DNA from: Guyanagaster necrorhizus
Taxonomy: Eukaryota; Basidiomycota; Agaricomycetes; Agaricales; Physalacriaceae
Length of the DNA: 64,000 bases
Assembly: GCF_019112545.1 (NCBI RefSeq)
Contig: NW_025064898.1
Coordinates: 159,247 to 223,246, forward strand
Direction: 5' to 3'
Shown: positions 36,450-47,642 of the stretch, one piece after another
How positions within the stretch are numbered: the first letter of the stretch is position 1
Layout of the letters: every line of letters starts with the position of its first letter
Translations under genes and position numbers: made by a program
The notes under the pieces: generated by a model
Seen by the model: the letters and a program-made list of their open reading frames with translations, nothing else
What the model was told of the DNA's origin: nothing
Databases searched by the model: none

Positions 36450-37290
36450 AGGTTTGGATTAGAAGAGGAGGAAGCCATTACAGTTACGGTTGTCTCAAAT
36501 TCTTGAATCATGTGGACACAAGATTCACGACCAAAGGATTGCAAAATAGCGGATACATGGATGTATCTAAGTGGTTCTATAAATTAACACCGGCTCAACG
36601 CTGTGAGAGTGATGAATACACATCGAAAGGCTGAACGTAAGGGGACAGACCTCTACACTTCCTTCATGGGCACCTTTTCGTGTTCCCTCTCCTCCTTTGC
36701 CTGATGCGCATTTACCGCACTGAGGTACGTGTCTATCGACGAGACAAAGAGCAGCAAGGAACGGTCACTCCGAAACTGATGACACTGACAACGACGAAAC
36801 GCATATGATGTGGGACAAGCGCAAAGTTGATGATCTGGGTGGGCATGAAGACGTTCCAATTGCGGAGGATGGTCAGGACGTATGCAGCCTGGATACAGGG
36901 ACGCCATGCACGTGAAGAAGGCACCGACGGCAAGGGGGTGAGGACGGCCTGGTCGAGCCATACGCAGTAGATGATGGCGCGGGTGGGCGAGACGAACTGG
37001 ATACGGTTAAGGAACTGGTACCACCAGGTCATGACAGGGCCGAAGAGGGCGCCTCCGTAGAATGTGAGTCGGACGGTGCGGAGGAGGTCGTGTCGCCTGA
37101 GGCCCCGCTTTTCGATGGCTTGTTGGGCGATGATGTCGCCTGTGCTGGAGAGAAGGGCTGTGGTGCCGCATTGGGCAAGCATTGGCCGGCGGATGAGGAG
37201 CACACTGTGGTGTGGGTGTTTAGTGGGTCGGTAGAGAGAGAGAGGAGGAGGACAGACTTGTAGGCGCGGGAGAGAGGCCATGGAGGACAG
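36450..37290 (-). pseudogene. SYM1/Mpv17-family pseudogene, inverted duplicate
   Basis: This is a near copy of the intact gene at 50292-50985, including its 3' flank (the shared tract with GCTATTTTGCAATCCTTTGG is at about 36535-36555). Long identical stretches remain (LAQCGTTALLSSTGDIIAQQ, FGPVMTWWYQFLNRIQF, TQIINFALVPHHMRFVVVSV). It is broken. Two bases are lost in the first exon (after MASL). One T and about 29 bases are missing around 36905-36950, where the intact copy encodes FFTCMSVLEGVPHEAYP. The last exon junction is shortened. The family are four-helix inner mitochondrial or peroxisomal membrane proteins. The copy is not expected to make the protein. Confidence 0.9.
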
Positions 37291-39369
37291 AAGGAAGCGG
37301 ACCCGGGGAAGCAGAGGTCGTTCCTTCTCTCTTACAACCGAAAGATGACACAGGTAGGTTCACCCGGTGTCGACATTATTATGTGACTAATGGACCTCTG
37401 GGAAATTGGAAGAAGAAATCCAAGGGTTCGCAAGTATTTAGGGATGGTAGCAGGCATCAGGACCCGTCGACATTATGCAAATCTTGTAGGTCTTGCGAGA
37501 CAACTGGCATGGGTGAACCATGATGGGGAACGTACTTCTTTCCTTCTGACATCCTTCAGCGTCGAGCTGGATGATCAGCACGAACGACAGGCCGTACTCT
37601 GTACTCGAATCTGGCTTGACCGAGGGTTTGAAAAGTTTAAATCGGCATACAGTGATTGGCAGCTATCTATTTTATCAACAAGAAAGGTTAGAGACACAGA
37701 TGAATTCGAAGAAATGGGTACTGACCGTCGTTCAGCGAGAGCACCCGCTCCGGGCCTTCGCGACCACTTCAAGCCCGGAACTCTAGCCAGCCAAAGGATA
37801 TGCGACACTAATCAACGAGGTGTACATCCTTCCAAGGTTCCAGATCGGGATTCGAGCGTCTTGCGTAATGGCAAGATGACCTTTGGTGACAGAGATGGCG
37901 CACTATGACTAGCAAATAGTCCGAGGTTCTTCCTTCTTGCCGTGACAATGGCCTCCGTTTCTGGGATTGTGACTCTTTTCGAGCATCGACATCTCCAATT
38001 TCGACTGACGGTACAGGTAACTGCACTATCATCTAGTCAACCCCCAAGCTGAGCTATCATTGTGTTTCTGCGGCGCATGCAACAATCCATCGACTATTAA
38101 CTATTGTGACCTGACCTATGCATGTGCCATGAAACAACATATAAAATTTGTGCTGAGGCCGGGAAAACCCCGAGGTATTCTAATTCGTAGCTCGTCCCCA
38201 ACATCAAATACACGGTCTCCTGACCGCATGCAGAAATTCTGTATGACTGAAAATAAAATTGACGCTGGGCCAGGTTGTGCCAGTGGCAGGGATCTGCAAG
38301 AATTTGAGTTCACCCAATGCAGCATCATGGCACTGTACCTCGGCAGCGCCAGCTTGACTCCATGCCAACTCACCGCCATGGGCTTGCTTCTTACCAGTGT
38401 AGAAAACACACATCTGGAGCACCCTCCCCTCGAGCAGGTGGGCCATCTTCGTGGTGTTGAGATGTTGGTAATCCGTTCTACTGCCAGGAAGAAACTGAAG
38501 AATCAAGACTCGTTCCGAATTCCGTTCTCGGTGAGGGACATTCCTTCGCTCGATGTTCTCAAGGGCGACAGAGCGCTTCTTTATCCTTCTGTGATTCAGA
38601 GCTGCTTGCCCAAACGGTTAAGGTTGCGCAATTCTTGACCTGGATTCCAGCAGCGTGTAAATGTAAAATTTTGCTTCACATCGATCGAGTACGGAGCTAT
38701 CCCTTAAAACTGATTCCTGCTTTTCGATGCTCAAAGGACTTGGTGACTCCTGTGGTGCTACATCCCTTCAGTCCAGCCTTCCCGGTTACAATTTACTCCG
38801 TATCCAACACCTTTCCGTCAATGAAGCTGGAGGGCGAACAAGCGACCCTACGAGCAGAAGGTCCTCCGTCCTACCGGATCTCGATATTCAGAACTGCAGA
38901 AACTCCCTATCGATGCATTCCATGGGCAATCTGTTTGTAGAGCACTGTTCCATCCCGTCTCACCGATTTCATGAAGATCCTCCCAATCCAGAATCTAGAC
39001 GCAGTTGAATTCTCCCCCCAGTTTTTCTTTCCTATCTTCTGGACCAGATTTCAATCTCCAGCATATCCACTGCCGCAGATCACTATACAGCGCGGAGCCA
39101 TTAATATGCACATTGAGGCGGTGACTATGCCAGCCTTCATTCCGACTTTCTAGACACCCTCCTGTACATCAGGTGTTCGCCCCCGTTGCCAGGACAATTT
39201 GTAGCCCCGGATGGGAATCGGCGGGAAAAGCTGGACTTGAGATGCAAAGGCCAATTCGCGTCGATAATTGCCAACGAAGGGCTATAGTTGTTAATCATCT
39301 CATGAGACCATTGCCACTGGAAAACCTGCTCCATATCTATACATCCTCCGACATATTCCGCAACATCGT
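37291..39369. other. Region without recognised genes; unassigned open frames
   Basis: About 2.1 kb. Open frames at 37390-37908 (plus, 172 codons), 38060-38638 (plus, 192 codons) and 38635-38940 (plus) have no domain I recognise. The second contains a leucine-rich stretch (VGHLRGVEMLVIRSTARK). These could be decayed F-box/LRR-like sequence, but I see no motif that would settle it. Confidence 0.4.
38060..38638 (+). CDS. Hypothetical protein, weakly supported
   Basis: A frame of 192 codons, Cys-rich at its start (MCFCGACNNPST) and leucine-rich later (CQLTAMGLLLTSVENTHLEH), ends in a basic tail (CLPKRLRLRNS). No signal peptide, membrane span or known domain is visible. There is no promoter motif or conserved neighbour that supports expression. 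It may be part of a broken gene, because the next frame begins before this one stops. Confidence 0.25.
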   Translation: MCFCGACNNPSTINYCDLTYACAMKQHIKFVLRPGKPRGILIRSSSPTSNTRSPDRMQKFCMTENKIDAGPGCASGRDLQEFEFTQCSIMALYLGSASLTPCQLTAMGLLLTSVENTHLEHPPLEQVGHLRGVEMLVIRSTARKKLKNQDSFRIPFSVRDIPSLDVLKGDRALLYPSVIQSCLPKRLRLRNS

Positions 39370-40369
39370 TCAAGCAGCCTCAATCTCTGATGCCTGCATG
39401 CTGCATTTCTCTTCCTCCCTTTCCTCATCCCCATCCCCATCCTTTCTTGCTGCCAGTCGGTCCACCAACCTCCGTCTTGCGATGGCGACACCGTGCACGA
39501 CGACGTATGTTACTCCGTACACCCCGATGATTCCCAGAATATACGCCGCTACCACCCCTCTCCCTCCGACTTTTGTGCGGTCAAGAATGTAATAAGCTGT
39601 GTGCCCCGACCGTCATTCATCTGCGAGACTGCCATGGACGCAAGGAATAGACTCACGATATAGTCCCACGTCCTCATGTGTTATATACGCTACACCAAAG
39701 TACGCTCCCCATATGAGGAAGTTGACGGGGAGCCACTTCCACGCCGGAGGCGGGTCATTCGTGAGGAGGATTTCGAACAGGGCAAACACGGAGTTGAAAA
39801 CGTGCATGGAGATGTTGGAGTAGAGGTCAAAGGGAACCGACGCGTCCAGATCGACGCGCAGGAGGATGAAGAACGTCAGCGTTATGGTGAACGCTAAGAT
39901 CCGTTCGCGGATGAGCATCTGTCTCCTCGAGAGAAAAAAATTAACTCAAGGAACGTACGCATCGTTACCACTGTGGAGAAGAGCCACTCGTGCAGGACCT
40001 GCAAGACGCGTCCCCATCGTCGGAGCGGGTACCTGCCGCCGCCGTCTGCGGAGGCGTAGAAGGCGGTTTGGACGCCCGAAGCGAAGAACCACGCGCAAAT
40101 GCCGGTGTAGTGCAGTCTCGTGAGGTACGAGAAGTATCTGTTTCTGTCTCCGTGGATTCACGTTCGTCGCAAGGAAAAAGGAGGTGGACTCACGTGCTCG
40201 CGCCTCCGGGGACGCGCACCGCTATCCATATAAGCGTGAACAGCAACGTGAACAGGGCGTAGGACCCCCAGAGTAACCGCAAGCATGCCAGGATCCGTGC
40301 GGAGAAGAGTGGGGAGGTGACGAAGGCGTTTTCGGAGTCGAAGAGAGATGGTTTGGGTGGTGGGTTCAT
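39370..40369 (-). CDS. FAR-17a/AIG1-like multi-pass membrane protein
   Basis: Four exons on the minus strand run from ATG 40367-40369 to TGA 39370-39372. Introns are 40193-40138, 39968-39919 (donor GTAACG, chosen because it keeps the frame) and 39656-39597. The protein begins MNPPPKPSLFDSENAF. It has about six hydrophobic segments, including LLWGSYALFTLLFTLIWIAV, LAFTITLTFFILLRV, LPVNFLIWGAYFGVAYI and AYILGIIGVYGVTYVVVHGV. The family motifs FNSVFALFEILLTNDPPP and ITHEDVGLY are seen. Animal AIG1 and ADTRP hydrolyse fatty-acid esters of hydroxy fatty acids through a conserved Thr and His. Fungal members are largely uncharacterised. The C terminus is charged (ARKDGDGDEEREEEK). It is intact. Confidence 0.85.
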
Positions 40370-41325
40370 GGTATGGTCAGTGCGGGATGTGAGCAGTGAT
40401 CGTGCTGTGTTTTATGTGCTTATCAGAACTGATGGTCAGATGATATTTGCATCAGGGTTAATTCGGGTGCGAAGAAGTCTGCATGGAACGCAGCACGAGA
40501 ATGGTTCTGCAGTACGTACGAGCAGGTAGCTACGCATTTGATATATATAGCTGACAGTAAACTTGCGATGAACCCATGATTCAATGAAATGCCCATGCGA
40601 CGTCTATACATCTTCACGTGTACCCTCCTCAAGCCAGAAACAGGGAAGAGAAATGTGAATCAACGGAGATCCACACATTTTTTAGTCCTGCACGTCATTA
40701 TGGCATTCAGCTGACCACATATACTTAGTTTTTTACTCAGCAAGAGTTGATAAAAAAAAAAATTCCGATCAGACGGAAAGAGTGGAGTGTGAGCACGAAG
40801 CATCGAGGAAATGGAACTTTGAAGGGAAGGTTTTACTCGTGCCGGTGGCTATTTCCATTCGTCTTTTTTTAAAACTCAGCGTCTTACAATCACGATGTCC
40901 GCATCATGGCCATTCACTCTTCTCTTTACCACCCAGGACTGCAGAAATCCTGTCTGTGCGAGGCTCGTAACTGGAAGTATTAATCATAGCTCAAGGAAAC
41001 GCAGCTGCTATTCATGCCTTCAAATCGTCCTCTTTATCTTTTAGTGGCCGGTTACATAACGTACGCTGCCCTCTGCGGCCCGGGCCTTCCCTAGCTTCAC
41101 TTCTTCAAGCTACTCCTCCCGGGTCCTTCTAAACGTCTACTCCTCAATTCATGACTCATCTTGTTATCTTCGTCACCACCGAAAAGCCCGTTCGATGGTC
41201 ACCTTCTCCGGTGCTTTTTCAACATTTGTATTGGAAATAACATATCTGGAGAAAGGAGGGGGGCGGAAAGGGGGGGAGGGGGGTTTCGAGATTGAACCCT
41301 TGGTTTTCTTTCCGTCCGAATCGAT
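40370..41325. other. Divergent intergenic region
   Basis: The region holds the promoters of the AIG1-like gene and MFS copy B. A TATATATAG motif lies at about 40542-40550, some 175 bases before the AIG1-like start. There is an A run at 40752-40761 and a G-rich tract (GGAGGGGGGCGG and GGGGGGAGGGGGG) at 41256-41283, just before the MFS start. No gene was seen. Confidence 0.45.
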
Positions 41326-43227
41326 ATGGCAGAACAACCTATCGCCTCAGTGGAACTCGAGAACGTCCCCAGAGCGTCGTCCTCCAGGCCCGGCCTCACA
41401 GTAATCGAAAGTTGCCGACGGCGCGCGCATATCCAGTTTGCTGCACTCTGGTGGAACAAGTTTCTAAAGGGATGGAACGACGGTAGTTCGGGGGCGCTGC
41501 TCCCGAGGATGCAGACGGTGTACAGTGTACGTGGATGAATCGAACTCTTTGGGATTGCCGCGAAGCTTATCACAATCGTATAGGTCAATTACGTTGTCGT
41601 GTCCCTTATTTTTATCATGGCTTGCGTAGTGCGTCCCCCCGTTTTAACGATATATGAAGGGCGGGATGCTGACTTGGTGCAGGGATTCGTTATCGGTGCA
41701 CTGATAAACGTGCCATTATTGGACCGGATTGGGTTTGGGAAGGTCCTCGTCGTGGGTCCGTATGCACTCTTGTCAATAAACCACTATGAGAGTCTCACCC
41801 AAGAACTACAAGGCGCTCTCTGTCAAGCTGCCATGTACGCTCTGCAGGCAGCTGCGCTGCCTTTCCCGGTGTTTGCCATGACATTTGCGATCAACGGGAT
41901 CGGCATGGCGTTGCAGGTGAGGAACAAGAGGTTCCCGGGCCGCCGAGTCTCTTCACTGAGCGTTGTTTCGGCTCAGGACGCGCAGGTGACGAGCTACGTC
42001 GCGAGCTTGAGGAACAACTCCCAACTCAAGATGATGATCCTCCAAGTCGGTTATGGTGAGCGGTTCCGCCCGTGGATCAGGACGACACCATTTGAATCCT
42101 TTGAAGGTGTCGGCGCATTGACTGCTCCACTCGTCGCAACGCAGTTCGCGCAGATAAGGCACTGGTCCTTCTTCTATTTTGTATCCCTCGGGATCGCAGT
42201 CTCGAACACGACCGTCCTGTCCAGTGTATTCCGATTCAACACGTTAGATGGCAAGCCGTCCGTCCCTCCCTACCCTGACACGGAAGTCTGAAGTCGTGTT
42301 GTTGTGGCAGTTTGTTTTGCAGAGATTGGCGAGCCTCAACAAGAACATGCTAGTAGGAATGGTGACAGCAAAATCCGCCAGTTGCTCCGTACGCGGACTG
42401 TGCATCTGCTTGGATTATTCGCCCTTGTTTATGTTGGGGCGGAGGTTACGATTGGAGGTTTGTTGCTTGTTGCTTGTTGCTTGTTGCTTGATATCGTGTT
42501 CTCGTGTCTGATTTGACTTAGGATGGATCGTGACGTTCATACAAAGGGTCCGAGAAGGTGGACCTTCGTCTGGATACATCTCGTCCGGGTTTTACGCAGG
42601 TAGTCGTACCGCCATTTGATCATCAGAGACAGCTTCTCATGCGCTCACTTGCAGGTCTCACCATTGGACCTCTCGTCCTACTTTGGGTGACAGAAAAGGT
42701 ACGATATCTTCATCTCCACAGTACTCAGGAGTTCCTTAATTCCTTATCAGTTGGGCAATCACCCTGCATTCTATCTATACTCAGTAATTGCTATTGGGTG
42801 CGTTTGTTTATCACCAACACACAAGCTGCATAATGATGGACGCCTGGCACAGACTGGAACTCGTCATATGGTTCGTACCCTCTCTCGTCGGGGACGGCAT
42901 GGCCGTCGCGCTTGTCGGACTAGTTCTGGGGCCGACATACCCCCTGCTGATGAGTCACGCCGGACGAGTACTCCCGCAATGGCTTCTCTCCGGGGCAGTT
43001 GGGTGGATCGCGGGCTTGGGCCAGGCCGGCAGTGCGTTGTTCCCTTTCATGACCGGCGCTGTGGCGAATAAAGCTGGTATTGAAACTATGCCGCCCTTGT
43101 GAGCACCCAAATGGATTACTGGGGGATTTCTATGATGCTGATTTGCGTTGTTAGGCTTGTGGGATTCTTGGGTCTGTCGGTCGCGTTATGGGCTTTGGTA
43201 CCGAAAGGTCCTCGGAGGGCAGATTAG
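41326..43227 (+). CDS. MFS permease, fucose-permease/BSC6-like, copy B
   Basis: A paralogue of the minus-strand gene at 22205-24047. The ATG at 41326 gives MAEQPIASVELENVPRASS. Introns are 41527-41583, 41629-41682, 41756-41812, 41917-41976, 42056-42106, 42251-42310, 42458-42521, 42600-42654, 42699-42750, 42798-42852 and 43099-43154, with stop TAG 43225-43227. The intron at 42251 needs a GC donor (G-GCAAGC), while copy A has GTGAGA at the same place. The intron at 41917 (between ALQ and DAQ) has no counterpart in copy A. The intron at 42458 carries about four copies of GCTTGTT. Core motifs match copy A (WWNKFLKGWNDGSSGALLPR, LINVPLLDRIGFGKV, GSALFPFMTGAVANKAGIE). It is intact. The substrate is unknown. 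Confidence 0.9.
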
Positions 43228-43695
43228 ATGATTAGGGAACAACGACGAGCCTGGGGCGGGCAGGCGGTTAACCTGTATGATAGAACAGCTGGACTCTGGA
43301 GAATAGCCTTGGGTTAACAAATCATTGGAGGACTCGCTGCCTTAGCTTCGTATGCCGACATCAGCACCTCCACGGCCACCGGTGAATGCGCAGCCAGCGA
43401 ACTGTCACTATAGTGACTAGTAAAAAGCGCTGACGTCTTCAATAACGTATGGTTCCAAGAATAGCGCTCGAGCGGAATAAATTGTGCAAGGCACCGGCGT
43501 AACGCGTTATCGATACCAAGGGCGATCATTAACGTTCGATACATCGATAAGTAGCGCATCCATCGATATCACATCGGGCACATTGTAGGAAATTGTTCAT
43601 CCAGTATTTTTTACAGTTGGAGCTAAAACACAGTATAATAGTCGCACAAACGGGACATTGCGTGCCCGAATCCAGGTAATGTACAACATTGGTCT
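43228..43695. other. Short convergent intergenic region
   Basis: This separates the 3' ends of MFS copy B and the FKBP gene. No gene, repeat or RNA was seen. It presumably holds both 3' UTRs. Confidence 0.45.
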
Positions 43696-44304
43696 TCAGT
43701 TAATCTTCAAAAGCTCGACTTCGAAACGGAGAGTGGAATTCGGTGGGATAATGGGGTGGAATCCGCGACTTCCGTACGCCTGGAGGTTAAAAGATGAGCG
43801 AGAATCGATATCGGTGAACGACTCCAACTGGAGGAAACACATACATAGTCGGGTGTCGCAATCAAGACAGCCTTCTGTCCGAGGGACAATTGGGGGACAC
43901 CTGGATCGATAAAAAAAAATCAGCATTTTTCTGGGCGCACATTACGCTAAATGTTACCCTCATCCCATCCCTTGATGACCTTTCCTACTCCAATCTCAGT
44001 CACGAATGGCTCGCCTCTGTGACCGACCAAGTGATCAGCCCCGATATGGTCCACACCAACGAGCGACTCACCGATCCCGACTCGAATCAAACTTGGTACC
44101 ATCGGTGAGAGTCCCAACGTAGTGTATCGTCACCTTATCTATCGGTAGATCGTAACGGATTTCTCGAGCAACGCGCAAAGTGAGACTGACCGCCTTTCTG
44201 AGGGAAGTTCTTGGTGTCGCCGGGGGTAAGAGTCTCGATAGTGACGCCCTAGAGCTTGGTGAGTAACGACAGATTGAGTGCAGGAAAGAGACTGGATGTA
44301 CCAT
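43696..44304 (-). CDS. FPR1: FKBP12-type peptidyl-prolyl isomerase
   Basis: The protein is a cytosolic cis-trans prolyl isomerase and the usual receptor for FK506 and rapamycin. Six exons encode 108 residues: 44304-44302, 44248-44191, 44138-44072, 44016-43958, 43900-43845 and 43779-43696. The first exon is only the ATG, split from the next by intron 44301-44249. All introns are GT-AG. The order of motifs is [80 protein letters not shown] and [17 protein letters not shown]. The pocket residues Tyr, Phe-Asp, Phe of PF, Val-Ile, Trp and the AYG Tyr are all in place. No long open frame shows it, because its exons are 56 to 84 bases. The length is standard. Confidence 0.95.
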
Positions 44305-44363
44305 GATATACGATGTAGGGAGATGCGATGATGGTAGAGTAAAAGGAGGGGTTTAATTGATGC

Positions 44364-44373
44364 AATTTATACC
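44364..44373 (-). promoter_or_regulatory. TATA box of the FKBP12 gene
   Basis: Read on the minus strand, GGTATAAATTG lies about 60 to 70 bases upstream of the ATG at 44304, a normal distance for a core promoter. This supports the micro-exon start. Confidence 0.5.
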
Positions 44374-46147
44374 GGGACTAGCGGATCTTGATCCGATCGG
44401 ATGCCATAATAGGGGCTTTGTGGTTGGTTCCTCCGTCCGACCGTCATGGCGAAGCGAGAAGGCTCTCTGCCGTTCTTTTTTTTTTTTTTCAAAGGATACC
44501 ACTGGGTAAAGAAGGAGCCTTTTGTGATGTGCTTTCAGAGGCAAGTCCTCTCGATAACGCGACAGAGAACAATTCGGGGGCATTGCAACATCCTGCTGCA
44601 ATTCTCTTCAAAAATGGTAATGGAATACGCTATTCCGCTAATTTTGTTTGTTCTATTTACAACAAAGGAACCAGAACGAGTCCTTGAATCGGACGCGCTG
44701 CAATAATCGGGTATGTAGCAGATCCCATCCCAGACGAACGATCAGCTCATTAAAGAACAATTGGCAAGGTCAAACGAGTTCCCATCCTTGGCACAGAATA
44801 ATGGTAACTCGGATCGGTCAAGTAGGCATTTGGATTGAACAAGCCAAAATAACAGGACCCAATCCCACAGTAGCCGGAGAAGCCGTCTGGTATACAGATC
44901 GTGAACCGAAACTTGCCGACGAAATGTATCATAAGGAACCGCGGTGAAACGAATTAGTGTCTCTTTGGTACTTATTGCGTCCTTGTAGGGCAGGAAGCCG
45001 TGCTGAGCTTCTCTGTAGTGAAGAAGACCATCATATCCAGCCGGAAGCCTCGTTACAAGCCATCCCATTCAAAACTACTGATAACGAAAGCTTAAAAGGG
45101 AAATGTTCCCTCTTACGAGGAAAAGGTCTGCCAAGGCTCCGAGTAGGGGGGGGGGGGTCTTTGCGAAATTTCCAATCCCGGTTGTCATTTTATGCATCGG
45201 ACCGTATTCGTTGTCCTTTATCGTCAAAGGCCAATTGCCGTTGATTTATTCATTTACCGGACTACCCATTGATAGCCAGACAATCGGAAAGAACGAGCTG
45301 AATCAAGATGGCTCTTTGGTCATTGGGATTTCAATCGTCTCATAAGGGGTCATGACTGGAATTTGAATGAAGGCTTACGAAACAAAGAATGGCATTGCGT
45401 ACTGATCGTAAACACCGAAAGTGTAGTATTCGCTCCTTATCTCTGTATATAAGGACCTCACTTGTCCCAGCCACAACGAACGAATTTGAACATAGCAAGA
45501 ACCATGCTTCCTCCACGAGGTGCCACCGAAGCCTACCTATCCCGGCGGAGTGCCGATCATTATGACGCTCAAGTGTCCCTGCGTATACTTTGCGCATGCT
45601 CATCATCATTACAGGCACCTCCTTCGCCTTGACAGCCCTTGGGTTTGACCGCGTAGACCGACTTCTCATACTACCTGTTTACCAGTACCATTGTGCCTTC
45701 TTGTTTGACGCGCGCTCCACATCCGAGTTCTCGTCTTCATCAACCCCGTCAATAGCCTTCTTAGTGAGAGTGCCACTTGGGGGAACATATGATATTCGCA
45801 GTTGTGGTATCTTTTCCCTCCTCTTTCGAATGTCCTCTGAGTATACCGTGCAGTTCAGGCCACTTATTTCGATGGATGGCAATCCATCTCGATGACGTCG
45901 CAGATAAAAATAGGGGCTATGATCCTTCTTACTAGGGTATCCCCCGATGATTTATATCAATGCTACGACGAAGGAGGGTTGGTTGAAAAGCTTTCGCACT
46001 ACAACTGAAGGCTGCCGCACTATGACGATGAGGGCTGCGATTCGAAAGCCTTTCGCGCTCTGACTCCCGCTCATTGTGTCGCCGACAGCATTTGCGCTAT
46101 CCACGACTAGCGCCCTTATCCACGGCGTCTGAAGACCGTGAAGACTC
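44374..46147. other. Region without recognised genes
   Basis: About 1.8 kb. It includes a T run of 16 at about 44474-44490 and a G run of 10 at 45148-45157. A minus frame at 45679-45882 contains ISYVPPSGTLTKKA, which resembles the EYIPPRGTVTKL end of the FunK1 tail copies at 47.6 and 52.9 kb, so a small relic is possible. Nothing else could be assigned. Confidence 0.4.
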
Positions 46148-47494
46148 ATGACGGAATTTCATAGTGTTTCTGCCTGACTGAAAAATCAATCTTAGACACT
46201 TTGAGACTCACATTTTCGCAATGGCCACCATGACTCTCTTTCTGCTAAAGGAGGTGTCGAAACCTACCGCTTCCACTATACTTCAAACAGCGATGTCCCA
46301 ATAGAGGCGAGCTGCTGGAATGAAGGGGAGAATCCGCCAATCCAAGTCCCATCAATCGTGGAGGATCTTATTCACACCACCGAACATCTCGTCGCCGAAG
46401 CGCAAGAACTCATCGGAAATTTCCAGGCCGATAGCCCGAGGTGGTTCACCGACTTGGGTGGAAGCCTCGCTTCTATTTTGTCGGCTATGCTCGATTGTGC
46501 GCCTAACAGCGGCGGCGTGCGCTACGTCAGCTCAGCCATATTCACCTGCAAAACTTCCCACCAAATCAGTCAATTGGCCTTGACATGGTTCGCGTATTTT
46601 CTCTGGCCTTGTCCGTCCTGTCGTGTTCTATTGTGTGTTAAATTCCTACTGATTTTACCACTTGATAGTCAAAGCGCTGAACTGGTACTCAACTTTCGTA
46701 GCTCAAAGAACTGAGGTGCCTGAGCAACTTCCTTTGCATCTATATAACTTACGACGACAGGTTCGCTTAACGTTTGTCGTTCGTGACTCGGAGGAAATGA
46801 CCCCTATCGTGTCTAGCTGTTTTATCAACAGAATTATCGTTGCCCGATATCAGGCATGGTGGAACTCGGCCACCCTAAGCTTTCCTCCGAGGTGATGTGC
46901 ATACTCAGAACACATCATATCCTTCAAAGACCCATCATAGGAGAGGTAAGCACAACAATATATGTCCATCGTCCCAGCCAAATGTTCAAGTTGTAGATTG
47001 ATTTCTTCGAACCCATCACGCGAGAGATCATACACAAATACATTAATCCTGGAGTGGACCTGAATTCAGTTCCGAATGACGATCCCAGCAATGCGTTTGC
47101 TTGCGAGCTCAATACGGACATGCATTTCAGCAACTTTAGGATGTCGCTCAAGGCGACTACAGTGAGTGGACCCATACATCCCAATGCATACCTACCTATA
47201 CTATACCCTTGACAGAATGCCGATGAATATACAGTCGAAACGTATGGACAATGTCTATGGCCCAGATACTTTAAAAAGGTTGTCACCTTCAAAGAGGGTA
47301 CACTGCGGCCTGACCCACGATACCTCCATTTGCATGCATGCGTGGCGGACGTACTCCAGAAAAGCGGTGCAGCAAGAGTCGTTGATCATATTCTTAAATG
47401 TCTGCCGCAAAGGAGGCGTCCGGCAGATATCGTTGATCTTCAGGGAGTCTTGAACATACTCGGACTTTGGTATTCGCTAGTTGCAGCATTTTAA
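46148..47494 (+). CDS. Fungal HNH-nuclease-domain protein (copy 1), possibly defective
   Basis: The family is common in mushrooms and carries a C-terminal HNH endonuclease domain of unknown target. Likely exons are 46148-46163, 46206-46610, 46669-46787, 46832-46945, 46997-47161 and 47216-47494, with stop TAA 47492-47494. The N-terminal part shows VEDLIHTTEHLVAEAQELIG and a stretch ending FAYFLWPFKALNWYS. The HNH part shows VVRD, NYRCPISG, RTHHILQRPI (His of HNH), NAFACELNTDMHFSNF (Asn and second His) and RPDPRYLHLHACVADVL. One splice is irregular. Keeping NYRCPISG in frame after VVRD requires an intron 46788-46831 that begins TC, not GT. A GT-AG alternative (46783-46853) keeps the frame but drops that motif. 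The start exon is tentative. Confidence 0.68.
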
Positions 47495-47642
47495 TTTCCC
47501 CTGTTTGAATCCGGGTTTCCTTGTCTCTCGTGAATGACGAGGCGTAAATTTTGATCCTGTATGTTGTAAAGAAACATCAAACCGCTGATTGCTTGAACAA
47601 GATAAACCACGTCCAAGTATGTGCGGCGATCATTCTGCCCCA

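Noticed and set aside
41198..41588. Minus frame of 129 codons over the start of MFS copy B
   Set aside because: It is antisense to a well-supported first exon.
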